Part shown: one piece after another, positions 9,079 through 17,895 of the stretch | Layout: every line of letters begins with the position of its first letter | Numbering within the stretch: position 1 is the stretch's first letter | DNA from: Billgrantia ethanolica | GTDB lineage: Bacteria; Pseudomonadota; Gammaproteobacteria; Pseudomonadales; Halomonadaceae | NCBI RefSeq assembly: GCF_021404305.1 | Contig: NZ_JABFTX010000001.1 | Span: forward strand, 806,001-870,000 | Length of the DNA stretch: 64,000 nucleotides | Direction: 5' to 3' | Position numbers and translations under genes: made by a program | Notes under the pieces: model-generated | Seen by the model: only the letters and a program-made list of their open reading frames with translations | Told to the model about the DNA's origin: nothing | Databases searched by the model: none

Positions 9079-10302
9079 ATGACAACAACACACGATGTCC
9101 ACACGCCGAGCTTCATGACCGGCGACGAATTCCACATCCCCACCTTTCGCCTGCTGCAGCAGGACGGTTCCCTGTGCGAAGGCGCCGAGGCGCCGGAGCT
9201 GGACCGGGACAAGGCGCTCAGGATCTACCGTGCCATGCTCGTCACCCGCGTGCTCGACGAGCGCATGATGGCGGCGCAGCGTCAGGGCCGGCTCTCCTTC
9301 TACATGCAGTGCACCGGCGAGGAGGCCGCGGTGATCGGTGCCACCGCAGCGCTCGATGATGCCGACATGATCATGGCCCAGTATCGTGAGCAGGGCGCGC
9401 TGGTCTATCGCGGCTTCAGCTACGACGAGTTCATGAACCAGCTGTTTGGCAACGAACTCGACTACGGCAAGGGCCGGCAGATGCCGATCCACTACGGCTC
9501 GCGCAAACTGCACTACATGACGATCTCGTCACCGCTGGCCACTCAGATCCCCCAGGCCACCGGCTACGCTTATGGCCAGAAGCTGGCCGGCGAAGGCCAC
9601 TGCACCATCACCTTCTTCGGCGAGGGGGCGGCCTCGGAGGGCGACTTCCACGCCGCGCTGAACATGGCGTCGGTGCACAAGGTGCCGGTGATCTTCTTTT
9701 GTCGTAACAATGGCTACGCCATCTCGACGCCGGCCAGCGAGCAGTTTGCCGCCGACGGGATCGCGCCGCGGGCGTTCGGCTATCGCATGCACGTGATTCG
9801 TGTCGACGGCAACGACGTACTGGCCGTCTATCGTGCCACCCAGGAGGCGCGCAAGATCGCCGTGGAGCAGAACCAGCCGGTGCTGATCGAGGCCATGACC
9901 TATCGCCTGGCGGCTCACTCCTCGTCCGACGACCCCTCGGGCTATCGCTCGCGCAAGGAGGAGGAGGCCTGGCGCGAGAAGGATCCCATCCTGCGCATGC
10001 AGCGCTGGCTGATCGACGGCGGCTGGTGGAGCGAGGAGGAGGAGAAGGAGCTTCAGGAGAGCCTGCGCCGCGAGGTGCTCGAAACCATGAAACGCGCCGA
10101 GAAGCGTCCGCCCCCGCCGCTGGAGAGTCTGGTGACTGACGTCTATGCCGACGTCACGCCGGCGCTGCAGCGTCAGCTCGATGCCCTCAAGACCCACATC
10201 CGCAAGCACCCCGATGCTTATCCAAAGGGCGCCCGCTCGCTCGATCCCGACGTCAGGCCGGGTGGTGACCACAAATCCAGCGACGAGCAGGGAGGAGCCT
10301 GA
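9079..10302 (+). CDS. bkdA1: Branched-chain 2-oxoacid dehydrogenase E1 component, alpha subunit
   Basis: 407 aa. Thiamine-diphosphate-dependent decarboxylase subunit of the complex converting the oxoacids of Val, Leu and Ile to acyl-CoA. The ThDP motif runs from [10 protein letters not shown] (residue 181) to RNN (209-211). Similarity to the mitochondrial BCKDHA type is strong across the protein ([41 protein letters not shown]), which favours BCKDH over pyruvate dehydrogenase. The loop [20 protein letters not shown] keeps the positions of both human regulatory serines (Ser281 and Ser291 here). Ribosome site AGGA before ATG 9079. First gene of a three- or four-gene operon. Confidence 0.93.
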   Translation: MTTTHDVHTPSFMTGDEFHIPTFRLLQQDGSLCEGAEAPELDRDKALRIYRAMLVTRVLDERMMAAQRQGRLSFYMQCTGEEAAVIGATAALDDADMIMAQYREQGALVYRGFSYDEFMNQLFGNELDYGKGRQMPIHYGSRKLHYMTISSPLATQIPQATGYAYGQKLAGEGHCTITFFGEGAASEGDFHAALNMASVHKVPVIFFCRNNGYAISTPASEQFAADGIAPRAFGYRMHVIRVDGNDVLAVYRATQEARKIAVEQNQPVLIEAMTYRLAAHSSSDDPSGYRSRKEEEAWREKDPILRMQRWLIDGGWWSEEEEKELQESLRREVLETMKRAEKRPPPPLESLVTDVYADVTPALQRQLDALKTHIRKHPDAYPKGARSLDPDVRPGGDHKSSDEQGGA

Positions 10303-10303
10303 G

Positions 10304-11281
10304 ATGCCAAGAATGAACATGCTTCAGGCGATCAACAACGCGCTGGACATCGCCATGGCCGAAGACGAGAAGGTGCTCTGCTTCGGCGAGGACGTGGGCG
10401 TATTCGGCGGCGTCTTCCGCGCCACCAGCAATCTGCAGGAGAAATACGGCCGCGCCCGCTGCTTCAACACGCCGCTGGTGGAACAGGGCATCATCGGCTT
10501 CGCCAACGGCTTGGCGGCACAGGGCTCGGTGCCGGTGGCCGAGATCCAGTTCGCCGACTACATCTTTCCTGCCTTCGACCAGATCGTCAACGAGACCGCC
10601 AAGTTCCGCTTCCGCTCGGGCGATCTGTTCAACGTCGGCGGTCTCACCATCCGCACGCCCTACGGTGGCGGCATTTCCGGCGGCCTCTACCATTCGCAGT
10701 CGCCCGAAGCCTACTTCGCCCACACCCCCGGCCTCAAGGTCGTGGTGCCGCGCAATCCCTACCAGGCCAAGGGGCTGTTGCTCTCGGCCATTCGCGACCC
10801 GGACCCGGTGATCTTCTTCGAGCCCAAGCGTCTCTACCGAGCCGCGGTGGGCGAGGTGCCCGAGGAGGATTACCAGCTGCCCATCGGCGAGGCCGAAGTT
10901 ACCAAGGAGGGCAGCGACATCACCGTGCTCGGCTGGGGCGCGCAGATGGAGGTGATCGACCGCGCCGTGGAGCTGGCCGAGAAGGAGGGCATCTCCTGCG
11001 AGGTTATCGACCTGCGCAGCATCCTGCCGTGGGACGAGGATACCGTGGTGGAGTCTGTGCTCAAGACCGGCCGGCTGGTGATTACCCACGAGGCACCGCG
11101 CACCGGTGGCTTTGCCGGCGAGATCGCCGCCACCATCCAGGAACGCTGCTTCCTGTACCTGGAGTCGCCCATCGAACGGGTGACGGGCCTGGACACGCCT
11201 TTCCCGCTGACGCTGGAGAAGGAGTACCTGCCCGATCACCTCAAGATCTTCGAAGCGATCAAGGCATCCGTGGCGTTCTGA
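10304..11281 (+). CDS. bkdA2: Branched-chain 2-oxoacid dehydrogenase E1 component, beta subunit
   Basis: 325 aa. Partner of E1alpha in the alpha2-beta2 tetramer. Characteristic BCKDHB segments: [83 protein letters not shown] and [14 protein letters not shown]. The ATG at 10304 is one base after the E1alpha stop region and has a full GGAGGAG six bases upstream. An upstream in-frame start at 10145 would overlap E1alpha and lacks homology. Confidence 0.95.
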   Translation: MPRMNMLQAINNALDIAMAEDEKVLCFGEDVGVFGGVFRATSNLQEKYGRARCFNTPLVEQGIIGFANGLAAQGSVPVAEIQFADYIFPAFDQIVNETAKFRFRSGDLFNVGGLTIRTPYGGGISGGLYHSQSPEAYFAHTPGLKVVVPRNPYQAKGLLLSAIRDPDPVIFFEPKRLYRAAVGEVPEEDYQLPIGEAEVTKEGSDITVLGWGAQMEVIDRAVELAEKEGISCEVIDLRSILPWDEDTVVESVLKTGRLVITHEAPRTGGFAGEIAATIQERCFLYLESPIERVTGLDTPFPLTLEKEYLPDHLKIFEAIKASVAF

Positions 11282-11308
11282 CGCCCGATATCAGGACAGG
11301 AGAGAACG

Positions 11309-12994
11309 ATGAGCGATTTCATGCTGCCCGATATCGGCGAAGGTATCGTGGAGTGCGAAGTGGTCGAGTGGCGGGTGAACGAGGGCGACGAGATCGCCGA
11401 AGACCAGCCGGTGGTCGAGGTGATGACCGACAAGGCGCTGGTCGAGATCACCGCTCCCGAGGCGGGTCGTGTGACCCGGCTGTACGTGGCCAAGGGCGAC
11501 ATCGCCAAGGTGCACGCGCCGCTGTTCGCCTATGAGGCCAAGGGGGAGGTGGAGTTCGAGACACCGCCGCGACCCGCCGCACGGGAAGAGGACGAAGTGG
11601 CAAGCCCGGCGGCGGAAGCGCCGCCGCCTGCCCCTTCCGCCGCACATGCCGGCGGAGCCGGTGTCGCCGCCAAGGATTTCATTCTACCCGACATCGGCGA
11701 AGGCATCGTCGAGTGCGAAGTGGTCGAGTGGCGGGTCAGCGAGGGCGACGAGATCGACGAGGACCAGCCGCTGGTCGACGTGATGACCGACAAGGCGCTG
11801 GTGGAGATCACCGCCCCCGAAGCCGGCACGGTGACCAAGCTCCACGTGGCCAAGGGCGATATCGCCAAGGTGCATGCGCCGCTGTACGCCTATGTACCGG
11901 CGCATGCCGAGCCGGGCGAGGCGCGAGTCGACGTCAGCCAGCCGTCGCACTTCGCGCCCCAGGCGGCGCATAGCACGGTGGCGCAGAACAAGGCGACACA
12001 GAACATGGTGGCGCCGGTGGCAAGCGGCGGTCGCGGCCCCTACGGGCGCACTCCGGCGAGCCCCGCGGTGCGCCGTCTGGTACGCGAGCACGGTCTGGAG
12101 CTCGAGGCCGTTGACGGTTCGGGCAAGGACGGCCGGGTGTTGAAGGAAGACGTGCTGCGCTTTCTCGAGCAGGGCTCCCAACAGCAGGGCTCTCAGCAGC
12201 AGGGCGAGGCGCCTACCGCTCGATCGGCCGGCCATGCTCCGCAGACCGAAACGGCGTCTAGCGGTGCCCCGTCACGGCGTGACGCCGGCGAGGTTCGCGT
12301 CGAGCCGATTCGTGGCGTGCGCGCGGTGATGGCGCGGCGCATGGTCGAGTCGGCCAGCACCGTGCCGCATTTCCACTACGGCGAGGAGATCGACGTCACC
12401 GAACTGCTGGCCATGCGCGAGCGGCTCAAACCCGTGGCCGAGGCGCAGCAGGTGCGGCTGACGCTGATGCCCTTCTTCATGAAGGCGCTGGCGCTGGCGG
12501 TGCGTGAGGAGCCGCTCCTCAATGCCCGGCTCAACCCCGAGGTCACCGAGATCCACTACCTGCCGGAGGTGAACGTGGGCATGGCGGTTGACAGCAAGGC
12601 GGGGCTGATCGTGCCTAACGTCAAGCGGGTGGAGCAGCGCAGCGTGCTCGAGGTGGCCCGCGAAATCCAACGGTTGACCGCAGCGGCCCGGGAAGGTCGC
12701 GTGGCCCAGGAGGATCTCAAGGATGGCACCATCAGCATCTCCAACATCGGTGCCTTCGGCGGCACCTATGCGGCACCGATCATCAACGTGCCGGAGCTGG
12801 CCATCGTCGCCATCGGCAAGAGCCAGTGGCTGCCGCGTTTCGACGAGCGCGGCGAGGTGGTGAAGCGGGCGATAATGACCGTGACCTGGGCGGGCGACCA
12901 CCGGGTGATCGACGGCGGCACCATCGCGCGCTTCTGCAATGCCTGGAGAGGCTACCTGGAAAGCCCGGAAACCATGCTGCTGCATCTCGGCTAG
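11309..12994 (+). CDS. bkdB: Dihydrolipoyl acyltransferase (E2) of the branched-chain 2-oxoacid dehydrogenase complex
   Basis: 561 aa. Two N-terminal lipoyl domains (about residues 1-77 and 121-197), each with the lipoylation motif VMTDKALVEI (Lys42 and Lys162), joined by Ala/Pro/Glu-rich linkers. A peripheral E1/E3-binding domain follows (ASPAVRRLVREHGLELEAVDG, about 250-290), then a Gln-rich linker with a QQGS repeat and the catalytic acyltransferase domain (about 330-561) with the active-site HRVIDGG (His531, Asp535). Most bacterial BCKDH E2 proteins have a single lipoyl domain. No E3 (lipoamide dehydrogenase) gene is adjacent, so the complex probably borrows E3 from elsewhere. Confidence 0.93.
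   Translation: MSDFMLPDIGEGIVECEVVEWRVNEGDEIAEDQPVVEVMTDKALVEITAPEAGRVTRLYVAKGDIAKVHAPLFAYEAKGEVEFETPPRPAAREEDEVASPAAEAPPPAPSAAHAGGAGVAAKDFILPDIGEGIVECEVVEWRVSEGDEIDEDQPLVDVMTDKALVEITAPEAGTVTKLHVAKGDIAKVHAPLYAYVPAHAEPGEARVDVSQPSHFAPQAAHSTVAQNKATQNMVAPVASGGRGPYGRTPASPAVRRLVREHGLELEAVDGSGKDGRVLKEDVLRFLEQGSQQQGSQQQGEAPTARSAGHAPQTETASSGAPSRRDAGEVRVEPIRGVRAVMARRMVESASTVPHFHYGEEIDVTELLAMRERLKPVAEAQQVRLTLMPFFMKALALAVREEPLLNARLNPEVTEIHYLPEVNVGMAVDSKAGLIVPNVKRVEQRSVLEVAREIQRLTAAAREGRVAQEDLKDGTISISNIGAFGGTYAAPIINVPELAIVAIGKSQWLPRFDERGEVVKRAIMTVTWAGDHRVIDGGTIARFCNAWRGYLESPETMLLHLG
11315..11533 (+). repeat. Lipoyl-domain coding repeat, copy 1
   Basis: 219 bp encoding residues 3-75 of E2. It is a direct repeat of 11675-11893 at an exact offset of 360 bp with no gaps, and the two are mostly identical, including synonymous positions over long runs such as the segment around GTGATGACCGACAAGGCG. 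Confidence 0.85.
11675..11893 (+). repeat. Lipoyl-domain coding repeat, copy 2
   Basis: Second copy of the 219-bp lipoyl-domain repeat (residues 123-195 of E2). Differences from copy 1 are mainly scattered third-position changes, as expected from recent duplication or ongoing gene conversion. Confidence 0.85.
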
Positions 12995-13055
12995 CCGGAC
13001 GAGCCGTCTCGCAATGGATCATCCGATGACGGCTCCCAGCAACAGGTGAACACCC

Positions 13056-14888
13056 ATGTCTCAGGCAGCGCTGCAGCAGTTCTACATCCCGGAAGAGCAG
13101 TCGATCTATCTGCTCAGCCACGATGATGCGCGCAAGCTCAAGGCGTGGGTGGCGCTGTGTCAGGCCCAGCTCGAACAGCTGGGCTACCGTGACATCGCGC
13201 TGATCGGCAAGGGCGCCTACGGCTTCGTCTTTGCCGGTATCACGGCCCATGGCGAGGAGTACGTGTTCAAGTTCACCCGGGTCAACCTGCCCCAGCAGAT
13301 TCAGGATCGTCTCGAGGAGGAGGCGTTCATGCTGGAGCAGGTCGATCATCCCCGGGTGCCACGACTGATCGCCTTTCAACGCGTGCGCAACCAGTCGATC
13401 CTGGTGATGCAGCGCGCTCCTGGGCTCAACCTGGAGGAGGTGTCGCTGCGTCAGGGTCGTCTTTCGCCGCGCCTGGTGGTGCGCATTGCCGATCAGCTCG
13501 CCGACATCCTGCGCAGCCTGCGGCGTGAAACCGGCCCGGCGGGGCGACCCATCGTGCACGGTGACATCAAGCCCTCCAACCTGGTCTTCGATGCCCGCCG
13601 CGAGGAGGTCGCGCTGATCGACTGGGGTTCGTCGGTGTTCGCCCAGCTCGATGCCAACCAGCAGTTCGTGGCGGCCAACGTCATGGAGCTGATGTCGGAC
13701 AACCTGCAGCAGACCAACGCGCGCCTGGGCGACGTCTATTTCATCGGCGAGGAGCAGCTCAACGGTGCGCTGTCGTCGCCGCGTTTCGACGAGCAGGGCA
13801 CGGCCGGCACCCTCTATGCGCTGGCCTCGGCGCAGTCGTGTCGCTTCGGCCATCGCGCCATTCCCGCCACCTCGCTGGGGCTGCCGATGGAGTTCGCCCG
13901 CATGCTCGACGGCATGCTCGATCCGGACCCGCGGGTGCGTCTGCGCGCGGGCGATCACTTCATCCGCGAGATGCCGCGCCTGGCCCGGGTAGTGATGATC
14001 GATCTGCCCGGTGCGCCCGAAGTGCCGCTGGTGCCGACCTGGGTGCGGTCCATGACGCGGGAGATCGACACCGTGGTCTACAGCTCGCGCAAGGCGTTCC
14101 TGCGTGAGGAGGGCGGGGCGGAAACGCTCAACGACGTCAACGACGTGCAACTGGACCGCTACTACAAGAACTTCATGCAAGGCATGGGCGAGACCGAAAA
14201 GGCCTTTCTCGCCGCAGTCAGCCGACTGGGCAAGTATCCGGTGGTGGGTGGCCTGGCCGTGCGCTGGGAAGCCGATGGCGTCTACATCGACACCTCGCTC
14301 AACCTGCACGACTCCTCGCTCAAGCCGGCTTTCGTGGCGGCGGTGAACAACATGGTCAACCTGGCGCGTGCCATCTATCGCCAGGGCATCTTCAAGAGCT
14401 GCCTGTTCAACGCCCGCGATACGCTGCACCTCGACCGTGCCAGCCCGTCGCATCCTTTCGTCATCGAGCCCGGCATGCAGCTGCGCTACGAGGTCAGCGC
14501 CGTGCCCGAGCTGGAAGACCGCAGCCGGCTGCACAGCTACTTCGAGGACGGCCCCGACCCCGAGGAGTTTCTGGTGCTGCCGGAGCCGATCATCACCTCA
14601 CTGGAAGCGCTCAACGACATTCACCACACCGGCATGATCATCTTCGAAGCGCTGCCCCAGCATCTCAAGATCCACAGCTACTACCGCCTGCTCGATCCAT
14701 CCCGCGAGGCGGAGTTTCGCGAACGTCTCGAAGACATTCTCGATGCGGTGGGGCTGATCGAGGGGCTGGGGGTTTCCGGGTTCATGAAGATGCCCTACAA
14801 GGACACGCGCTTCTTCGCTCACGTGGAGCGGCAGCCGGAGCGCTACTATCCGCGCAATCCGAGGGAGGAAGGCGCCCGGCACCCATAG
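13056..14888 (+). CDS. Serine/threonine protein kinase-like protein next to the bkd operon
   Basis: 610 aa, soluble. The N-terminal half has Hanks-kinase motifs in order: glycine loop GKGAYGFVFAG (51-61), ATP lysine Lys72 in VFKF, an acidic helix LEEEAFML (about 87-94), hinge LVMQRAPG, catalytic loop HGDIKPSN (168-175, Asp170/Asn175) and metal-binding DWG (189-191) instead of DFG. A subdomain XI-like DPDPRVRLRAGD is at 289-300. Residues 320-610 form a second conserved-looking domain that I do not recognise. It starts 61 bp after the E2 stop, same strand, without a terminator in between, so it may be the fourth gene of the bkd operon. Fold clear, active kinase likely, substrate unknown. Confidence 0.75.
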   Translation: MSQAALQQFYIPEEQSIYLLSHDDARKLKAWVALCQAQLEQLGYRDIALIGKGAYGFVFAGITAHGEEYVFKFTRVNLPQQIQDRLEEEAFMLEQVDHPRVPRLIAFQRVRNQSILVMQRAPGLNLEEVSLRQGRLSPRLVVRIADQLADILRSLRRETGPAGRPIVHGDIKPSNLVFDARREEVALIDWGSSVFAQLDANQQFVAANVMELMSDNLQQTNARLGDVYFIGEEQLNGALSSPRFDEQGTAGTLYALASAQSCRFGHRAIPATSLGLPMEFARMLDGMLDPDPRVRLRAGDHFIREMPRLARVVMIDLPGAPEVPLVPTWVRSMTREIDTVVYSSRKAFLREEGGAETLNDVNDVQLDRYYKNFMQGMGETEKAFLAAVSRLGKYPVVGGLAVRWEADGVYIDTSLNLHDSSLKPAFVAAVNNMVNLARAIYRQGIFKSCLFNARDTLHLDRASPSHPFVIEPGMQLRYEVSAVPELEDRSRLHSYFEDGPDPEEFLVLPEPIITSLEALNDIHHTGMIIFEALPQHLKIHSYYRLLDPSREAEFRERLEDILDAVGLIEGLGVSGFMKMPYKDTRFFAHVERQPERYYPRNPREEGARHP

Positions 14889-14898
14889 GGCCGGGCGC
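14872..14898. terminator. Bidirectional terminator between the kinase gene and dctM
   Basis: GCGCCCGGC / GCCGGGCGC, 9-bp perfect stem with a 9-nt loop, followed by ATTT. It overlaps the last codons of the kinase gene and faces the 3' end of dctM. Confidence 0.65.
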
Positions 14899-14903
14899 AT
14901 TTC

Positions 14904-16208
14904 CTAGCGGCTCATGCTTTGTGGCAGGTAGAGGGCGATCTCGGGGAACAGGTGCATGAGCGCGATGGACAGCATCATCAGCAGGAAGAAAGGCAGCGTG
15001 GCCTTGGTGATGGTGAGGATGTCCTTGCCCGTGAGGCCCTGGATCACGAACAGGTTGAAGCCAACCGGCGGTGTGATCTGGGACATCTCCACCACGATCA
15101 CCAGGTAGATGCCGAACCAGATCAGATCGAAACCGGCGGCGCTCACCAGCGGCATGATGATGGCGGTCACCAGCAGGATCAGCGAGATGCCATCGAGGAA
15201 GCAGCCCATCACCAGCAGCAGCAGCGTCAGCGCCACCAGCAGCATGGTCGGTGAAAGGCCCATCTCGCCGATAGTGCGGGCCAGCTGCATGGGCACCTGG
15301 GTGAAGCCCATGGCCGAGGTCAAGAACGAGGCGCCGGCGATGATGAAAGCGATCATGCAGGCGGTGCGAATGGCGGCGAACAGCGAGTCGCTGAAGATCT
15401 TGACGTTGAAGCTGCCGTTCCAGCGCGCAATCAGCATCGACAGCACCACGCCGACGGCCGCGGCCTCGGTGGGCGAGGCAAGCCCGCCGTAGATCGACAC
15501 GATGATACCGCCGATCAGCAGCAGGATGGGCAGTAGCTCCAAGGTCTGGCGCAGCTTCTGGCCCAGCGGCATGGACGATTCGTCGGCGCCGGTGAGGCCC
15601 TTGCGATTGCCGCTCACCAGCGACCAGACGATGAGGTAGGTCATGAACAGGGCGAGGATCATCAGGCCCGGGCCGATGCCGGCCATGAACAGCCGCGAGA
15701 TCGACTGCTCGGTGACCACGCCGTAGACGATCAGCACGATGGAGGGGGGGATCAGCAGCCCCAGCGTCGAGGCACTGGCCAGGGTGCCGATGGCCATGTT
15801 GCTGTCATAGCCGCGGCGTTCCAGCTCCGGTAGCGTCATCTTGCCCACCGTGGCACAGGTGGCCGCCGAGGAACCGCACACGGCGGCGAACATGCCGCTG
15901 CCGATGATGTTGGTATGCAGCAGGCGGCCGGGCATGCGGTTGAGCCAGGGGGAGAGGCCGCGGAACATGTTGTCGGCGAGGCCGGAGCGAAACAGGATCT
16001 CGCCCATCCAGATGAACATCGGCAGGGCGGTCAGGTCCCAGCCGTAGCTGGCACCCCAGAAGTCCGAGGCGAGAATCGGGCCAGGGGCGAAGGGGCTGAA
16101 GAAGGCCAGCGCGACCCAGGCAGTGCCGATCAGGGCGAAAGCGATCCACACCCCGCTGCCGAGCAGGACGGCCAGCGTCATTATCGTGGCCAGGCTGAGT
16201 ATCAGCAC
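14904..16208 (-). CDS. dctM: TRAP transporter large permease (DctM)
   Basis: 434 aa, about 12 membrane helices, normal length for DctM. Typical segments: ATCATVGKMTLPELERRGYDS, LIPPSIVLIVYGVVTEQSI, SPTEAAAVGVVLSMLI and ITPPVGFNLFVIQGLTG. It forms the ion-coupled transport channel together with DctQ. GTG start with GGAG eight bases upstream. Third gene of the minus-strand order dctP-dctQ-dctM. Confidence 0.93.
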   Translation of the reverse strand: MLILSLATIMTLAVLLGSGVWIAFALIGTAWVALAFFSPFAPGPILASDFWGASYGWDLTALPMFIWMGEILFRSGLADNMFRGLSPWLNRMPGRLLHTNIIGSGMFAAVCGSSAATCATVGKMTLPELERRGYDSNMAIGTLASASTLGLLIPPSIVLIVYGVVTEQSISRLFMAGIGPGLMILALFMTYLIVWSLVSGNRKGLTGADESSMPLGQKLRQTLELLPILLLIGGIIVSIYGGLASPTEAAAVGVVLSMLIARWNGSFNVKIFSDSLFAAIRTACMIAFIIAGASFLTSAMGFTQVPMQLARTIGEMGLSPTMLLVALTLLLLVMGCFLDGISLILLVTAIIMPLVSAAGFDLIWFGIYLVIVVEMSQITPPVGFNLFVIQGLTGKDILTITKATLPFFLLMMLSIALMHLFPEIALYLPQSMSR

Positions 16209-16238
16209 GTGACATTACTCCGTGTGGTTGAGTGCGGC

Positions 16239-16802
16239 TCAGTGAATGTCACTGTCGTCTGTGGCCGTCGCCTCGCGGAAGCGACTCGGCTCGCGAATGG
16301 CGATACGCAGGGTCGTCACCAACGCCTCTGCCAGGGCCAGGCAGAGCAGTGCCACGCCGGTGGCCAGCACCGTCTGGGGAATCCACAGCGGAATCGACAG
16401 GAAGCCGGAGGAGACGTCGTTGAACATTCGGCTCTCCCTTGCAAGCTCCACCAGGCCGTAGCCGAGCAGCAGGCTGATGGCCAGCGCGATCAGCAGACAG
16501 AAGACCTCGAACCAGACCCTGATAGCCGATGGCAGCCGTGATATCAGTAGCGTGACGCGGATGTGAGCGTGATGCACGAAGGTGTAGGCAAGGCCGAGGA
16601 AGGTCGCACCCACCAGCAGATAGGAGGCGATCTCCGAGACGCCGGTGATGCTGAGCCCCAGGCGTCGCATGCCGATCAGCACGAGCAGGGCATCGACCAG
16701 GCGAAACGAAACCTGCAGCGCGATCAGGGCGCAGATGGTCACCATGCAGGCGGCCGCGCCCCAGGCGCCCAGACGGTAGAGGGCATTGAACTTGAAGGTC
16801 AT
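16239..16802 (-). CDS. dctQ: TRAP transporter small permease (DctQ)
   Basis: 187 aa with four predicted membrane helices (about 13-33, 56-78, 95-120, 145-167). The conserved DctQ patterns VSEIASYLLVGATFLGLAY and HIRVTLL are present. It pairs with DctM. It is separated from dctP by 66 bp holding a strong GC hairpin, and from dctM by 30 bp. Confidence 0.9.
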   Translation of the reverse strand: MTFKFNALYRLGAWGAAACMVTICALIALQVSFRLVDALLVLIGMRRLGLSITGVSEIASYLLVGATFLGLAYTFVHHAHIRVTLLISRLPSAIRVWFEVFCLLIALAISLLLGYGLVELARESRMFNDVSSGFLSIPLWIPQTVLATGVALLCLALAEALVTTLRIAIREPSRFREATATDDSDIH

Positions 16803-16833
16803 GACGCGAACCTCGAGGCGAGCGTGAAGGGGG

Positions 16834-16857
16834 GGCGTGGCGGCAAGCCGCCACGCC
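16834..16857. promoter_or_regulatory. Intra-operon hairpin between dctP and dctQ
   Basis: Perfect 11-bp inverted repeat GGCGTGGCGGC / GCCGCCACGCC with two bases between arms, in the gap after dctP. In an operon read on the minus strand it would follow the binding-protein message, where a stem-loop can stabilise the upstream mRNA or partly terminate, giving more receptor than permease. Confidence 0.65.
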
Positions 16858-16868
16858 GGGGGTCGGGC

Positions 16869-17852
16869 TCAATCCTGGCGCTGCTGCTGGTACTCCTCGA
16901 GTACCTGCTGGGCCTGCTCGCCGGCGCGATCTTCCCAGGCCGAGAAGAGCCGGTTGCCGGCTGCCTGCAGAGCTTCCGCAACCTCCTCGTTCGGCTCGGA
17001 GACGGTGATGCCGTTCTGCTGCAGCGCTTCGAGGCTGGCCTGGTTGTCGTCACGGCTCATCTGCCAGCCGCGCTCCTCGGCCCGTGCCGCCGCTTCGAGC
17101 AGCGCTTCCTGAGTGGCTTCGTCCAGGCGGTCGAAGGCGCGCTGATTGATGAACACGATGTTCTTCGGCAGCCACAGGTTGGCGTCGGTGTAGTGGGAAA
17201 CGTAATCCCAGGCAGTCATCGAGTTGCCGGTGGAGCTAGAGGTGATCATGGCGTCCACCCGGCCGGTGCTGAACGCCGTGGGAATGTCCGACTCCTCGGT
17301 TTCGGTGGGGTTGCCGCCCAGGTAGTCGACGAAGCGCTGGGTGTTGATGTTGGGGGCACGCACCCGCAGACCCTCGAACTGCTCGGCATCGTTGAGCTCG
17401 AAGTCGGTATAGATACCCTGGGCCGGCCAGGACACTGCGTAGAGCGGCATCATGCCCTGATTGGCGAACAGTTCGGTGATCAGCGGCTTGGTGGCCTGCC
17501 ACAGTTCGAAGGCTTCCTCGTAGCTGCCGGCCACCCCCGGGAGGGTATCGACCTCGAAGATGGGATCCTCGTTGGAGAGGGTGGAGAGAAAGATCTCGCC
17601 GGCCTCGATGGTGCCACGGCGTACCGAAGGCTTGATCTCACCGTGGGCCACCAGCGAGCCACCGCTGTGGACATTGATGGTCAGTTCGCCACCGGTGGCT
17701 TCCGCCACGTCCTCGGCGAACTGCTTCACGTTCTTGGTATGAAAGCTGGCATCGCCATAGGGGGTGGCCATGGTCCACTGCGCGGCACTGGCTGTCGTGG
17801 AGAGGCCGCAGGCAGCGGCAATCAGCACGGAGCGGGACAGGATCTTGTTCAT
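16869..17852 (-). CDS. dctP: TRAP transporter periplasmic substrate-binding protein (DctP)
   Basis: 327 aa with a signal peptide (MNKILSRSVLIAAACGLSTTASA). The mature part starts with QWTMATPYGDASFHTKNVKQFAEDV and holds DctP-family features, including the conserved Arg region EGLRVRAPN and the helix-rich end. The context, with pxpABC divergent and a LysR gene upstream in the same operon, suggests a carboxylate such as 5-oxoproline, but this is inference only; DctP sequence does not give the ligand. Confidence 0.9.
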   Translation of the reverse strand: MNKILSRSVLIAAACGLSTTASAAQWTMATPYGDASFHTKNVKQFAEDVAEATGGELTINVHSGGSLVAHGEIKPSVRRGTIEAGEIFLSTLSNEDPIFEVDTLPGVAGSYEEAFELWQATKPLITELFANQGMMPLYAVSWPAQGIYTDFELNDAEQFEGLRVRAPNINTQRFVDYLGGNPTETEESDIPTAFSTGRVDAMITSSSTGNSMTAWDYVSHYTDANLWLPKNIVFINQRAFDRLDEATQEALLEAAARAEERGWQMSRDDNQASLEALQQNGITVSEPNEEVAEALQAAGNRLFSAWEDRAGEQAQQVLEEYQQQRQD

Positions 17853-17895
17853 TTTGGTCTCTCTAGTTGGAGTTGTGTGGGTGGCGTCAGAGCGC

